This document shows, piece by piece, positions 1 to 9,103 of a stretch of DNA of 23,670 nt. How positions within the stretch are numbered: position 1 is the stretch's first letter; each line of letters opens with the position of its first letter. Source of the DNA: Chloroflexota bacterium (GTDB taxonomy: Bacteria > Chloroflexota > Dehalococcoidia > SM23-28-2 > RBG-16-64-32); the NCBI GenBank assembly GCA_022561095.1, contig JADFRV010000009.1, positions 1 to 23,670 of the forward strand. The letters run 5' to 3'. Made by a program: the position numbers and the translations under genes. The notes beneath the pieces were generated by a model. The model worked only from the letters and a program-made list of their open reading frames with translations. It was not told the origin of the DNA and searched no databases.

Positions 1-667
<667 letters not shown>

Positions 668-690
668 GGGCACGCCTCCGATAAACGGTG

Positions 691-745
691 CCAGAAGCAC
701 GAAACACGCAGCCCGTGCCACGTGTCCCGTGTCGCCTGTTTCGCT
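691..745 (-). other. Inverted-repeat region between aldehyde dehydrogenase and fumC
   Basis: The 87-nt gap contains CGAAACA at 700-706 and its exact complement TGTTTCG at 737-743. Several CACG/CGTG words lie between them and could pair inside the loop. There is no T tract, so it does not look like a standard terminator. It could be an RNA processing or stabilising hairpin, or an operator; the function is unknown. Confidence 0.35.
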
Positions 746-754
746 GCCTCGTGA

Positions 755-2239
755 CTACATCAGTTTGATGGAGACGCTCTTGGTCTCCATGAACAGCGCC
801 ATCCCTTCCTGGCCAAGCTCACGGCCGATGCCGCTCTGCTTGTAGCCGCCGAAGGGCATCTGGGGTATGCCGGCGGTGTGGTAGCAGTTGATCCAGACGC
901 TGCCGGCCTTTATCCCCTTGGCGAACTTGAACGCCTTGTTGATGTCGTTGGTCCAGACTGCGGCGGCTAGGCCGTACATCGTCTCGTTGGCGATTTGGAG
1001 CGCTTCCTTCTCGTCCTTGAAGGGGATGATGGTGAGCACCGGGCCGAAGATCTCCTCCTGGGCTATCTTCATGCGGTTGTCCACCTGGTCGAAGATGGTG
1101 GGCTCGTAGTAGTAGCCCTTGTCGTACTCGTCGCCTGTGAGGCGCCCGCCGCCCTGGACTAGCTGGGCCTTCTCCTGCTTGCCGGCGTCAACGTAATCAG
1201 TGACGGTCTTGAGCTGCTGCTCGGAGACTATGGGGCCCATGCGGGTCTGGGGGTCCATCGGGTCGCCCACCTTGAGGCCGGCGGTGAAGTTCGTGAACAT
1301 GGCGAGGAACTGGTCGTGGACGTCCTGCTGGACGAGGATGCGGGAGCCGGCCTGGCACACCTGCCCGGCGTTGAGGTAGATGCCGAACAGGGAGCCGATG
1401 ACGGCGCTCTGGAGGTTGGCGTCGGCGAAGATGATGTTGGGCGACTTGCCGCCAAGCTCCAGGGAGATCTTCTTGACGTTGCCGGCGGCGGCCTTCATCA
1501 CCTCTTTGCCCACCTCTGTGGAGCCGGTGAAGGCGATCTTGTCCACCAGGTCAGAGGTGGCCAGGCGTGCGCCGGTGTCCTTGCCGGGACCGCTGATGAC
1601 GTTCATCACGCCCGCCGGGCAGCCGGACTCGTTGATGATGCGGCCCAGCTCGAAGGTCGTGCAGGGGGTGTAGGTGGCGGGCTTAATGACTATGGTGCAG
1701 CCAACGGCCAGGGCGGGTGCTACCTTCCAGGTGGCGAGGAGCAGGGGGAAGTTCCAGGGGGTGACGATGCCGACGACGCCCACGGGCTCCTTCAGGATCA
1801 AGCCCAGGGCGTCGTCCACGTAGTTTGAGACGACCTGCCCCTTGATGTCCAGGGCGAGGCCGGCGTAGTAGTCAAACACGTCTGCGGTCATAGCGACTTC
1901 CATGCCCGCCTCGCTGAGGGGCTTGCCCACCTCGGAGGCGAGGAGACGCGCGAGCTCGTTATGCTCTTCGCGGATCTTGTTGGCGGTCTTGCGCAGGACT
2001 TCGGCGCGCTGGCGGGCGGGGGCCTTAGCCCAGGAGCCGCTATCGAAGGCGTTGCGAGCGGCCTGGATGGCGGCGTCGGTATCCTCCACGCTTGCCTTTG
2101 GGCAGGTGGCGACGACCTCGCCGTTGGCCGGGTTGTGCCTGTCGAACGTCTCACCGGATTTAGTGGCGACGGACTCGCCGTTGATGAGGAGCTGGTAGGT
2201 CTTGCCTGTGACGGCCTTTGTGGCGGTCTCGGTGGTCAT
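755..2239 (-). CDS. NAD(P)-dependent aldehyde dehydrogenase
   Basis: This 494-residue protein is a full-length member of the ALDH superfamily, which oxidises aldehydes to carboxylic acids with NAD(P)+. The sequence shows PWNFP at 161-165 (oxyanion-hole Asn163), Lys186 in the cofactor-binding IKPA, FTGSTEVG at 237-244, the general base Glu261 in LELGGKSPN, the nucleophile Cys295 in NAGQVCQAGSR, and EEIFGPV near 394. All catalytic residues are present, so it should be active. The overall look is of the betaine-aldehyde/phenylacetaldehyde/general ALDH group, but the substrate cannot be read from sequence. The ATG at 2239 follows a strong GAAGGAGG Shine-Dalgarno. It sits 87 nt upstream of fumC on the same strand. 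A TATAAT at 2286-2281 (minus) may be its promoter. Confidence 0.95.
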   Translation of the reverse strand: MTTETATKAVTGKTYQLLINGESVATKSGETFDRHNPANGEVVATCPKASVEDTDAAIQAARNAFDSGSWAKAPARQRAEVLRKTANKIREEHNELARLLASEVGKPLSEAGMEVAMTADVFDYYAGLALDIKGQVVSNYVDDALGLILKEPVGVVGIVTPWNFPLLLATWKVAPALAVGCTIVIKPATYTPCTTFELGRIINESGCPAGVMNVISGPGKDTGARLATSDLVDKIAFTGSTEVGKEVMKAAAGNVKKISLELGGKSPNIIFADANLQSAVIGSLFGIYLNAGQVCQAGSRILVQQDVHDQFLAMFTNFTAGLKVGDPMDPQTRMGPIVSEQQLKTVTDYVDAGKQEKAQLVQGGGRLTGDEYDKGYYYEPTIFDQVDNRMKIAQEEIFGPVLTIIPFKDEKEALQIANETMYGLAAAVWTNDINKAFKFAKGIKAGSVWINCYHTAGIPQMPFGGYKQSGIGRELGQEGMALFMETKSVSIKLM

Positions 2240-2280
2240 AGGGCCTCCTTCTGGAACAGGGATGGATTAGGCAATCGTTC

Positions 2281-2286
2281 ATTATA
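2281..2286 (-). promoter_or_regulatory. Putative -10 box for the aldehyde dehydrogenase
   Basis: Read on the minus strand this is TATAAT, 41 nt upstream of the ATG at 2239, which has its own Shine-Dalgarno. I see no clear -35 hexamer 16-18 nt further upstream, so the call rests on the -10 match alone. Confidence 0.4.
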
Positions 2287-2425
2287 GCCGCTGCGGTGGG
2301 GGGATGCTAGCGCTGCGGCCTGCAACGATTGTGGCCCCGTGACATCTCTATTGGTAGGCGGCCTGGCCATGATGCCTCCACGGTTGGGGGGCAGCCAGGA
2401 AAACACGGCCTAGAGGAGGAAGACA

Positions 2426-3088
2426 ATGGACAACGTCGAACGAACCGGTGGCAAGCAGAGGCGATGGCTCATCATCGGAGGTTTCGCTCTGCTCGGCGTC
2501 ATCGTGATGGCCGCTGCGGCGGTCTCGGCTTGGCAGGCTAGCGTCCAAAGTTCCCATAAGGCGGATATGGAGTCCAGCACCACGACGGTTTTGCTGTTGC
2601 AGGACGTGGGGGAGGAATCGGCAATCGCAGCGACGCTGCTTCAGCAGTACGTTGCCGAGGGCGATGACGCGCTCATCCCCGAAATCCAATCCCACTCGAG
2701 CGCAGCCATTGGGACGTTGACAGAAGCCGCTGCCCAGAGCGACGCAGCGGGGATAGACGAGATCGCGGCTGATGGTGCCGCCTTAGCCGAGGGTGCGGCT
2801 CAGATCATTGCCCTGCGTCTGAGCGGCGATGTTCAGGGGGCAGCAGTCGCCCTGGAGGAAGCCGCTCCCGCATTCGAGCAGCTCAACCTTGGGTTCGCGG
2901 TAATCAGCGAGCAGGAGCTCTTGGAGGTTGATGCCTTGCAGGGCAAGGCCGATAGGGCAAGTGACCTAGCCGGGTGGTCCTTCATCGTCGCCGTGGCCGC
3001 GGTTGCTACTCTGGCGTTCGCCACGCTAGCGCTGATCGCTGGCTCGCTCATCAGGCGGCGGGCTTCAAGGCCGGCCATGCCTGTCTAG
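2426..3088 (+). CDS. Membrane sensor-domain-only protein, paralogue of the downstream c-di-GMP enzyme's N-terminus
   Basis: This 220-residue protein has a short basic cytoplasmic tail, a transmembrane helix (about 15-36), an extracytoplasmic helical domain (about 37-180), a second transmembrane helix (about 181-206) and a short basic end, RRRASRPAMPV. It has no output domain. It aligns along its whole length with the N-terminal ~230 residues of the next gene: both begin MDNVERTG, and both share SGD-x-Q-x-A-A with a following LE, EL-x-x-V-x-AL and ADRA-x-x-LA-x-W. It stops where the neighbour's HAMP domain begins. AGGAGG lies just upstream of the ATG. It may be a decoy or partner forming heterodimers with the downstream enzyme, or a decaying duplicate; this is inference. 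I recognise no named family; the fold resembles four-helix chemoreceptor-type sensors. Confidence 0.8.
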   Translation: MDNVERTGGKQRRWLIIGGFALLGVIVMAAAAVSAWQASVQSSHKADMESSTTTVLLLQDVGEESAIAATLLQQYVAEGDDALIPEIQSHSSAAIGTLTEAAAQSDAAGIDEIAADGAALAEGAAQIIALRLSGDVQGAAVALEEAAPAFEQLNLGFAVISEQELLEVDALQGKADRASDLAGWSFIVAVAAVATLAFATLALIAGSLIRRRASRPAMPV

Positions 3089-3149
3089 GCTTCGCTGGCT
3101 GCCCGCGCATCTCGGCGGGACAGGAAGGACAACAGGCACGCGGTAAATC

Positions 3150-5738
3150 ATGGACAACGTCGAGCGGACCGGTAGGGTGCCGAGGCGATGGCGCTTACGT
3201 CATACACTCTCTTCGGTGAGGGGACGGATCATCGTCGGCTTCAGCTTTCTGGTCCTCATCCTCATCGCCGTCGCGGCGGGCTCCGCCTGGCAGGTGCGCG
3301 AACACAAGTCCGACACAGCCGCGATGGCGGAGCACGCCGACACCGCCTTTATGCTCCAGAACGCGCTGGTGAACGCGGAGGCAGCCGCCTCGGGGCTCCA
3401 GCGTTACGTCACGCTTGGCGGCGAGACACCAGTTGCTGGGGACGAAGAGCTGCTTCCTAGAATCCGTTCGGACATGGCCGGAGCCGAAGAGAGCCTGGCG
3501 CAGGCCATCGCTGACACGGAGGCGCGGGGCGATAGAGAGCAGGCTGCTAGACTCTACCAGATCTCCGCTGAGGCCGCTTCCCTAGTCGCGGGCGTGGAGA
3601 TAATCATTACCCTGCAGCAGAGCGGCGATTCGCAGGCAGCAGCGGCGGGCCTGGAGGTGGCGGTGCTGCCCTTCAGGGAGTTTGAGGACAAGCTTAAAGC
3701 AGCGGCCGAAACGGAGCTACAGGCCGTGTCGGCCCTGCGAAGCCAAGCGGATAGGGCCGGTAACCTCGCCTTGTGGCTCCTCATCATCTCCGGCGCCGCG
3801 GGCGCCGTCTTGGGGCTAGCCACATCGGTATTCGTCGCCCGCTCTATCATCAAACCCCTGTCCTCACTTGAAGAGACCGCTGTTGCCATCTCCCAGGGTG
3901 ACCTGGAAGCCAGGGCGCAGGCCACTGGCCCGAGCGAGCTGGCCTACCTGGGATCAGCGCTGAACCAGATGACCGACTCGCTCTTAGACGCGTCAAAGCG
4001 GCAAGAGCTGGAGGAGGCGCTGAAGGAGAGCGAAGAGCGGTTCCGAGACCTGTACGAAAACGCTCCCCATTGCGATTTCACGACGGACATGGATGGCACG
4101 ATCCGCATGGCCAACAACACTTCTGTCGAAATGCTCGGCTATGCTCGCGATGATCTGGTTGGCCGATCGGTTCTTGACCTGTACGCGGATACGCCGGCGG
4201 GGAAGGACAAGGCGCGGCAGCTAAATCAGCGAATTGAAGCGGGTGAGGAGATTCGTGACGAAGAATTGGAGATGCGCAGAGCGGATGGCAGAACGATCTG
4301 GGTCAGTCTGACGGTGCAGCTAATCCGCAACCGGCAAGGACAACTCCTTGGACGTCGAGGCGTGGTGGTGGACATCACCGCGCGCAAGCGGGCGGAGGAG
4401 ACGATCAAGCATATGGCGTACCATGACTCTTTGACTGACCTGCCCAACCGCGCTCTATTCGAAGACCGTCTCTCCGTGACGCTGGCGCAGGCACATCGCA
4501 AGAAGCAGACAGGGGCTGTGCTGTTTCTCGACCTGGACCGGTTCAAAGTCGTAAACGATACGGTTGGTCATGCCGTGGGTGATCAGCTGTTGCAAAGCGT
4601 CGCGGAACGGCTGAAGGGCCTAGTGCGTGAGGGCGATACCGTCGCCCGCGTGGGGGGCGATGAGTTCACGCTGCTATTGACGGAGGTGGAGCGGACGGAG
4701 GAGGTGGTTGGGGTCGCGGGAAGGGTGCTGGATGCCCTCAGACAGCCGTGGCTGCTCAACGGCCACGAATTCCGTATCACTGCCAGCATCGGCATCGCCA
4801 TGTTCCCCAACGATGGGGAAGACGCCGATTCCCTGCTGAGGAACGCCGATACGGCCATGTACCGCGCCAAGGATCAGGGTAGAGATAACTACATGCTCTA
4901 CACGCCGAAGATGAACACCATGATCGCAGAGCGGCTGGCGCTGGAGAACAGTCTGCGCCACGGGCTGGAGCGTGGGGAGTTACTGGTCTACTATCAGCCT
5001 CAGGTTGATATCGCTTCCGGAAGGATCGTTGGCATGGAAGCGCTGGTGCGCTGGCAGCACCCTGAGCGGGGATTGGTCTCTCCGGGGGAGTTCATCCCGT
5101 TGGCGGAGGAGACCGGCTTGATCGTGCCGCTTGGCGCCTGGGTAATGCGGACCGCCTGCGCACAGAACAAGGCATGGCAGGCGGCCGGCATTGCTCCAAT
5201 GCGGGTGGCGGTGAACCTCTCGGCGAGACAGTTCCAGCAGCGCAATCTCACTGAGATGGTGGACGAGGTGCTGAAAGAGACCGGCCTGGAAGCCCGGTGG
5301 CTGCAACTGGAGATCACTGAAGGGGTAGCTATGCAGGATGTGGAGTCCAACATCGCGGTACTGCGCGAGCTGAGACAGACGGGGGTCCAGATAGCGATCG
5401 ATGACTTCGGCACCGGTCACTCCTCGCTAAGCTACCTGAGCCGTCTTCCCATCGATGTGGTGAAGATCGATCAGTCCTTCATCCAGGATCTGACCACGGA
5501 CCCGAATGGCGCCGCGATCGCCAGATCGATCATCGTCATGGCGCACAACCTCAAGCTGCGGGTGATCGCCGAGGGTGTGGAGACTGAAGAGCAGCTCGAA
5601 TTTCTCAAGAAGCGACGCTGTGACGAGATGCAGGGGTATCTGTTCAGCAAGCCGGCGCCTGCGGAGGCGTTCGACGAGATGCTGAGGCGGGGTGGCCGCA
5701 CGTCACGAGCCCGCAGGCCTGTTGAGGCTAGCCGCTAG
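3150..5738 (+). CDS. Membrane-bound sensor-HAMP-PAS-GGDEF-EAL c-di-GMP synthase/phosphodiesterase
   Basis: This 862-residue bifunctional-type enzyme handles the second messenger cyclic di-GMP. Domains in order: transmembrane helix ~26-46, extracytoplasmic helical sensor ~47-204, transmembrane helix ~205-230, HAMP ~228-282, PAS ~293-415, GGDEF ~418-585, EAL ~595-848. The synthase motif GGDEF is intact at 502-506, and the inhibitory I-site RxxD is present (R493-D496), five residues before it. The phosphodiesterase residues are also present: E630 of EAL, N689, E721, D751/D752 in DDFGTG, K772, E808 and Q828. Both activities are therefore possible. The start is supported by the shared MDNVERTG with the upstream paralogue, although the best Shine-Dalgarno-like AGGAAGGA lies ~22 nt away. 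It lies 61 nt after that paralogue and overlaps the convergent thiolase gene by 11 nt. Confidence 0.95.
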   Translation: MDNVERTGRVPRRWRLRHTLSSVRGRIIVGFSFLVLILIAVAAGSAWQVREHKSDTAAMAEHADTAFMLQNALVNAEAAASGLQRYVTLGGETPVAGDEELLPRIRSDMAGAEESLAQAIADTEARGDREQAARLYQISAEAASLVAGVEIIITLQQSGDSQAAAAGLEVAVLPFREFEDKLKAAAETELQAVSALRSQADRAGNLALWLLIISGAAGAVLGLATSVFVARSIIKPLSSLEETAVAISQGDLEARAQATGPSELAYLGSALNQMTDSLLDASKRQELEEALKESEERFRDLYENAPHCDFTTDMDGTIRMANNTSVEMLGYARDDLVGRSVLDLYADTPAGKDKARQLNQRIEAGEEIRDEELEMRRADGRTIWVSLTVQLIRNRQGQLLGRRGVVVDITARKRAEETIKHMAYHDSLTDLPNRALFEDRLSVTLAQAHRKKQTGAVLFLDLDRFKVVNDTVGHAVGDQLLQSVAERLKGLVREGDTVARVGGDEFTLLLTEVERTEEVVGVAGRVLDALRQPWLLNGHEFRITASIGIAMFPNDGEDADSLLRNADTAMYRAKDQGRDNYMLYTPKMNTMIAERLALENSLRHGLERGELLVYYQPQVDIASGRIVGMEALVRWQHPERGLVSPGEFIPLAEETGLIVPLGAWVMRTACAQNKAWQAAGIAPMRVAVNLSARQFQQRNLTEMVDEVLKETGLEARWLQLEITEGVAMQDVESNIAVLRELRQTGVQIAIDDFGTGHSSLSYLSRLPIDVVKIDQSFIQDLTTDPNGAAIARSIIVMAHNLKLRVIAEGVETEEQLEFLKKRRCDEMQGYLFSKPAPAEAFDEMLRRGGRTSRARRPVEASR

Positions 5739-7251
5739 GCCGGAAGACGTTCCGTTCGCTCTCTGCGTCACGGCTGACGTGGCCGGAGGCGCCGATAAAC
5801 TCCTCGCGTGTCATCGCCCACATTAGATCAGCGTCCGGCGGCGTGTTGGCGATGAAGCGGGCGCCTGGCTTCTCCCCGTCTCCCAGACGGCCGATGACGA
5901 TGCCCTGCTCCGGCTCGCCCTCGCGGTTGAACTGAACGGTGTAGCTCTCCACGCTGGCGGGGCCTTCGGCTTGCTCCACGGTAGGTGGGCTCTCCATCTT
6001 CTCCAGCGTGGCTTGATCGATCTGAGGATCGGTCCGTCGCCAGCTTTCGGTGGGGGGACGGCCGGCGCTGTACACGCCGGCGGCGTGCTTGGTGGCGAAC
6101 CAGCCGAGGCCGGTGAGCAGCGCCGTGGCTTTGGGATCCTCGCGCAGGCGGGCCACGGCGGCGGCCACGGAGTGCATCACGTAGTTGTTGCCGGGGCCGC
6201 CGGCATAGGGGAGGCCACCTGTGACCGTCAGGGGGCGCGGATCGTCGAGGGTCAGCCCCAGCTCACCCATCGCGAGCTGGACGGCGGCAGGGAAGCAGGA
6301 GTAGAGGTCGAAGAAGCCGATATCGTCCACGGTAAGGCCTGCCATGCTCAGGGCGCGGCCGGTGGCGGCGCGGATGGCGGGTGAGGAGTGCAGGTTTATG
6401 CGGTCGCTGACGAACCACTTATCGTTGGCATCGCCGCAGCCCCAGAGGTAGACCCAGCGGTCCTCCGGGATGCCGAGCTCGCGGGCGGTATGGGAGCCGG
6501 TCATGATGACGGCAGCGGCCTGGTCCACCTCCATGATGGCGTTCATGCGCTTTGGGTAGGGGAAGCAGATCATGCGGTTGTCGGTTGAGACGGTGGCAAT
6601 CTCCTCCGCGGTGAGGGCGTTGGGGAACCAGGCGTAGGGGTTCTGGGCGGCGACGGCGGATAAGCGCTGGCAGAGGGTGCCCAGGCGCTGGCGATGTTTC
6701 TCGATGCTGAGTCCCAGGTGGGCGCGCAGAGCGTTCTCGAACAGGGGGTAGACGCGTGTGGGCATCACGGCGCCGTGGCGGGCCTCGGCTTCGTTGAAGC
6801 CGGTGCGATTGTCGCCCACCATCTCTTTGGGCACCGCGCGCTCGTGCCAGGGGAGCTTGGCGCCGGCCCTGCGGGAGCGGCGGGTGGAGGCGAGCACTTC
6901 GGCGCCGCAGAGGAGCGCGAGGCGGGTATCGCCGCGTACGATGCTCTCCGCCGTGTCGTTGATTAGGCGTTGGGGGGTGTCGCCGCCCACGGCGGTGTTG
7001 ATGCTGTGGGCGGGGCTGGCGCCCAGCCGTTCGGCCACCAGGCCGGGGGCGTCCAGGTATGGCCAGGCGATGATGTTGACGATCTGGAGGCTATCGATGC
7101 GGGCCAGCAGGCCCTGGACGCCGGCGTCGTCCTGGGCGGCGCGGGCGACGATCTCCATCATGTCCAGGGGCTCGCGCGCGTCGGCCAGATCGCGGGAGCG
7201 GTTGACGTACTGGCCCACGCCAACGATGACCGGCAGGTTGGCTGAGGACAT
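5728..7251 (-). CDS. Thiolase-superfamily protein (TLP1/SCP2-like) lacking the nucleophilic cysteine
   Basis: This 507-residue protein has a thiolase fold followed by a C-terminal ~80-residue domain resembling the additional domain of thiolase-like protein type 1 (mycobacterial TLP1). VIVGVGQ opens the fold. At the position where thiolases carry their acylated Cys the sequence is TAVGGDTPQ (GGD at 89-91), with no Cys. The downstream motifs are also variant: DLYSCFP (315-321), GGPGNNYVMHS with His360, and GLGWFATKHA in place of the usual C-x-G motif. Classical acetyl-CoA acetyltransferase chemistry is therefore doubtful, even though such proteins are often labelled that way. It may bind acyl-CoA or act with another nucleophile. 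The ATG at 7251 has only a weak Shine-Dalgarno. It is divergent from the amino-acid transporter and convergent with the c-di-GMP gene. Confidence 0.85.
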   Translation of the reverse strand: MSSANLPVIVGVGQYVNRSRDLADAREPLDMMEIVARAAQDDAGVQGLLARIDSLQIVNIIAWPYLDAPGLVAERLGASPAHSINTAVGGDTPQRLINDTAESIVRGDTRLALLCGAEVLASTRRSRRAGAKLPWHERAVPKEMVGDNRTGFNEAEARHGAVMPTRVYPLFENALRAHLGLSIEKHRQRLGTLCQRLSAVAAQNPYAWFPNALTAEEIATVSTDNRMICFPYPKRMNAIMEVDQAAAVIMTGSHTARELGIPEDRWVYLWGCGDANDKWFVSDRINLHSSPAIRAATGRALSMAGLTVDDIGFFDLYSCFPAAVQLAMGELGLTLDDPRPLTVTGGLPYAGGPGNNYVMHSVAAAVARLREDPKATALLTGLGWFATKHAAGVYSAGRPPTESWRRTDPQIDQATLEKMESPPTVEQAEGPASVESYTVQFNREGEPEQGIVIGRLGDGEKPGARFIANTPPDADLMWAMTREEFIGASGHVSRDAESERNVFRPSG

Positions 7252-7286
7252 GGCGTGCTTACTCTAACGCAAAGGTGAGTGACGGT

Positions 7287-7308
7287 CTAGCTTGGCCGGA
7301 AGCTCACA
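7287..7308. promoter_or_regulatory. Small inverted repeat in the divergent promoter region
   Basis: AGCTT, six bases (GGCCGG), then AGC-TT complement AAGCT form a 5-bp inverted repeat just upstream of the -35 box of the transporter operon. It could be an operator, but it is short and may be chance. Confidence 0.25.
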
Positions 7309-7321
7309 CGGGGTAGGCCGA

Positions 7322-7349
7322 TTGACACACGCCGCAACATGCCTATAAT
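7322..7349 (+). promoter_or_regulatory. Consensus sigma-70-type promoter of the amino-acid ABC transporter
   Basis: TTGACA at 7322-7327 and TATAAT at 7344-7349 are separated by 16 nt, a perfect match to both consensus hexamers. Transcription would begin near 7356, giving a ~45-nt leader with AAGGAGG at 7388-7394 and the ATG at 7401. Confidence 0.85.
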
Positions 7350-7400
7350 CCTAGCTATCTGAGAGAATTTCTTGGTTGCCCCAAGACAAGGAGGGTCCCC

Positions 7401-8246
7401 ATGTTACCACGCAGCCTTAACCGCTTCCTTCTTCCCCTCGCTGTGCTTGCGTTAGCTTCTGCTCTCGCCTTCGCCGCCTGCGATGACGATGACGATGATG
7501 GCGGCGGCACGGACGTATCGGGCGTCCCTGAGCTCGAGGACGGCGTCCTGTCGGTGGGGTCGGAGATCGCCTACGCTCCGTTCGAGTTCTTTCAGGAGGG
7601 GACGGAGATAGAGGACGGCCTGGACATCGATCTAGCCAGGGCCATCGCTGCGGAGCTGGGCGTGGAGGTGGAGTTCATCAACACCGGCTTCGACGGCATC
7701 ATCCTCGCCCTGCAGACCGAAGAGTTCGACATCCTAATGTCGGCCATGACGATCCGGCCGGATCGTGAGGAGGAGATCGACTTCGTGCCCTATATCACCG
7801 TGGGCACGGGTATCGTGGTGCCGACCGGCAACCCCGACAACATTACGGGCTTGGACGAAAGCCTGTGCGGCCGGACGGTGGCGGTGCAGGTGGCCACGAT
7901 CCAAGTGACCTTCTTGGAGGATCTGAACCAAGATGGTTGCGCCGACAACAACGTCGATATCGTCACCTTTGACAGCAACCCGCTGGCGGTGGAGGACCTG
8001 CGCACCGGCGGCTCCGACGCCAACTTCTCCGACTTCCCCGTCGCCGCCGAGGACGCGGCCCAGTCTGAAGGCGATCTGGAGGTCGTGGAGCCCCAGATCG
8101 ATCCTGAGCCTTACGGTATAGGCGTCGCCAAGGGGTCAGCCGAGCTCAACGACGCAATCGCCGACGCGCTTCAGGCTATCATTGATAGCGGCGAGTACGG
8201 CGATATCCTCGCCAAGTGGAATCTGGAGGCCGTGGCGCTGCAGTAA
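7401..8246 (+). CDS. Polar amino-acid ABC transporter substrate-binding lipoprotein
   Basis: This 281-residue solute-binding protein (SBP_bac_3 family) captures a substrate, probably an amino acid, outside the membrane and delivers it to the permease encoded next. Residues 1-26 form a signal peptide with lipobox AFAAC (Cys27), so the mature protein is lipid-anchored. The anchor is followed by DDDDDD and GGG, a flexible acidic linker. Family features include YAPFEFF, GLDIDLARAIAAELG, GFDGIILALQTEEFDILMSAMTIRPDRE and YGIGVAKGS near the C-terminus. It is the first gene of an importer operon with permease and ATPase, behind a consensus promoter and a strong AAGGAGG. Specificity cannot be assigned; glutamine, arginine, histidine or cystine are all possible for this family. 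Confidence 0.95.
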   Translation: MLPRSLNRFLLPLAVLALASALAFAACDDDDDDGGGTDVSGVPELEDGVLSVGSEIAYAPFEFFQEGTEIEDGLDIDLARAIAAELGVEVEFINTGFDGIILALQTEEFDILMSAMTIRPDREEEIDFVPYITVGTGIVVPTGNPDNITGLDESLCGRTVAVQVATIQVTFLEDLNQDGCADNNVDIVTFDSNPLAVEDLRTGGSDANFSDFPVAAEDAAQSEGDLEVVEPQIDPEPYGIGVAKGSAELNDAIADALQAIIDSGEYGDILAKWNLEAVALQ

Positions 8247-8273
8247 AACTTTACTCTGATACCCCGGTGACAC

Positions 8274-8312
8274 AGCGGCCTCCGCGACGGCTTGCCGCTA
8301 GCCGGGGCCGCT
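8274..8312 (+). other. Stem-loop between binding-protein and permease genes
   Basis: AGCGGCC at 8274-8280 pairs perfectly with GGCCGCT at 8306-8312, and CGG/CCG (8288-8290/8295-8297) can pair inside the loop. There is no T tract. It lies in the 92-nt gap between the first two genes of the importer operon. Such intercistronic hairpins often stabilise the upstream message or limit downstream expression, so the binding protein is made in excess; that role is inferred here. Confidence 0.55.
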
Positions 8313-8338
8313 CTGCCTTAGCCTTGTGAGGTAGCGGG

Positions 8339-9103
8339 ATGGACTGGCTGCTTGCGATACGGTATGACATCGATACCGTCGGCGACTTCCTGTTCAACCC
8401 GATAATCCTGCGGGCGTTGCTGCAGACGCTGTATATCGCGCTCCTGGCGATGGTCCTGGGTGTCGGGCTCGGGGTCGTGCTCGCCGTGATGCGGGTATCC
8501 CGAAACCCGTTCGTATCCGTGCCGGCCGGGGTGTACATCTGGTTCTGGCGGGCGACACCGGTGATCCTCCAGCTCCTCGCATTGTGGTTCGGCCTCCGCC
8601 AGCTCATCGACGAGGACATCTTCCGCGACAACTGGACCCGCTTCCGGGCGGCGGTAGTGACGTTCGGGCTGAACGAGGCGGCGTACATGGCGGAGATCGT
8701 GCGCGGCGGCATCCAGTCGGTGGAGTCGGGCCAGATGGACGCCGCCAAGTCGCTGGGGATGACGAACCTGCAGGCGCTGAGGCGGATCATCCTCCCCCAG
8801 GCGTTCCGGGTGATCATTCCGCCCACCGGGAACGAGTTCATCGCTTTGTTGAAGAACACCTCCGTTGCCTTCGCCATCGGTGTCGTGGAGCTTCTGAACG
8901 CGGCCAAGATCCAGGCGGCCCGCAACTTCCAGGTGATGGAGCTGTACACCGTAGCGGCCATCTGGTACCTGGTGTTGGTCTCCATCTTCAGTCTTGGCCA
9001 GGCGGAGTTGGAGCGTGTCATGGCCGTCTCCGAACGTGAGCGGCCGGAGACGCTCTTCTCGCGTGCCCTGGCGATAGTGTCGTCGGGCAGACGTGTGGTT
9101 TGA
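8339..9103 (+). CDS. Polar amino-acid ABC transporter permease
   Basis: This 254-residue inner-membrane subunit belongs to the HisM/GlnP-type (PAAT) permease family. Hydrophobic segments lie near residues 28-52, 60-90, 104-120, 170-188 and 203-220. The EAA loop that docks the ATPase is clear at about 119-141 (EIVRGGIQSVESGQ followed by AAKSLGM), followed by ILPQAFRVIIPP, a family hallmark. Only one permease gene is present, so the transporter would use a homodimer. The ATG at 8339 is preceded by GAGGT. The gene lies between the binding-protein and ATPase genes, completing an importer. Confidence 0.94.
   Translation: MDWLLAIRYDIDTVGDFLFNPIILRALLQTLYIALLAMVLGVGLGVVLAVMRVSRNPFVSVPAGVYIWFWRATPVILQLLALWFGLRQLIDEDIFRDNWTRFRAAVVTFGLNEAAYMAEIVRGGIQSVESGQMDAAKSLGMTNLQALRRIILPQAFRVIIPPTGNEFIALLKNTSVAFAIGVVELLNAAKIQAARNFQVMELYTVAAIWYLVLVSIFSLGQAELERVMAVSERERPETLFSRALAIVSSGRRVV

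Noticed and set aside
2330..2425. Possible c-di-GMP (GEMM) riboswitch before the sensor genes
   Set aside because: I looked for the conserved GEMM core words and did not find them; only an ordinary AGGAGG ribosome-binding site is clear.
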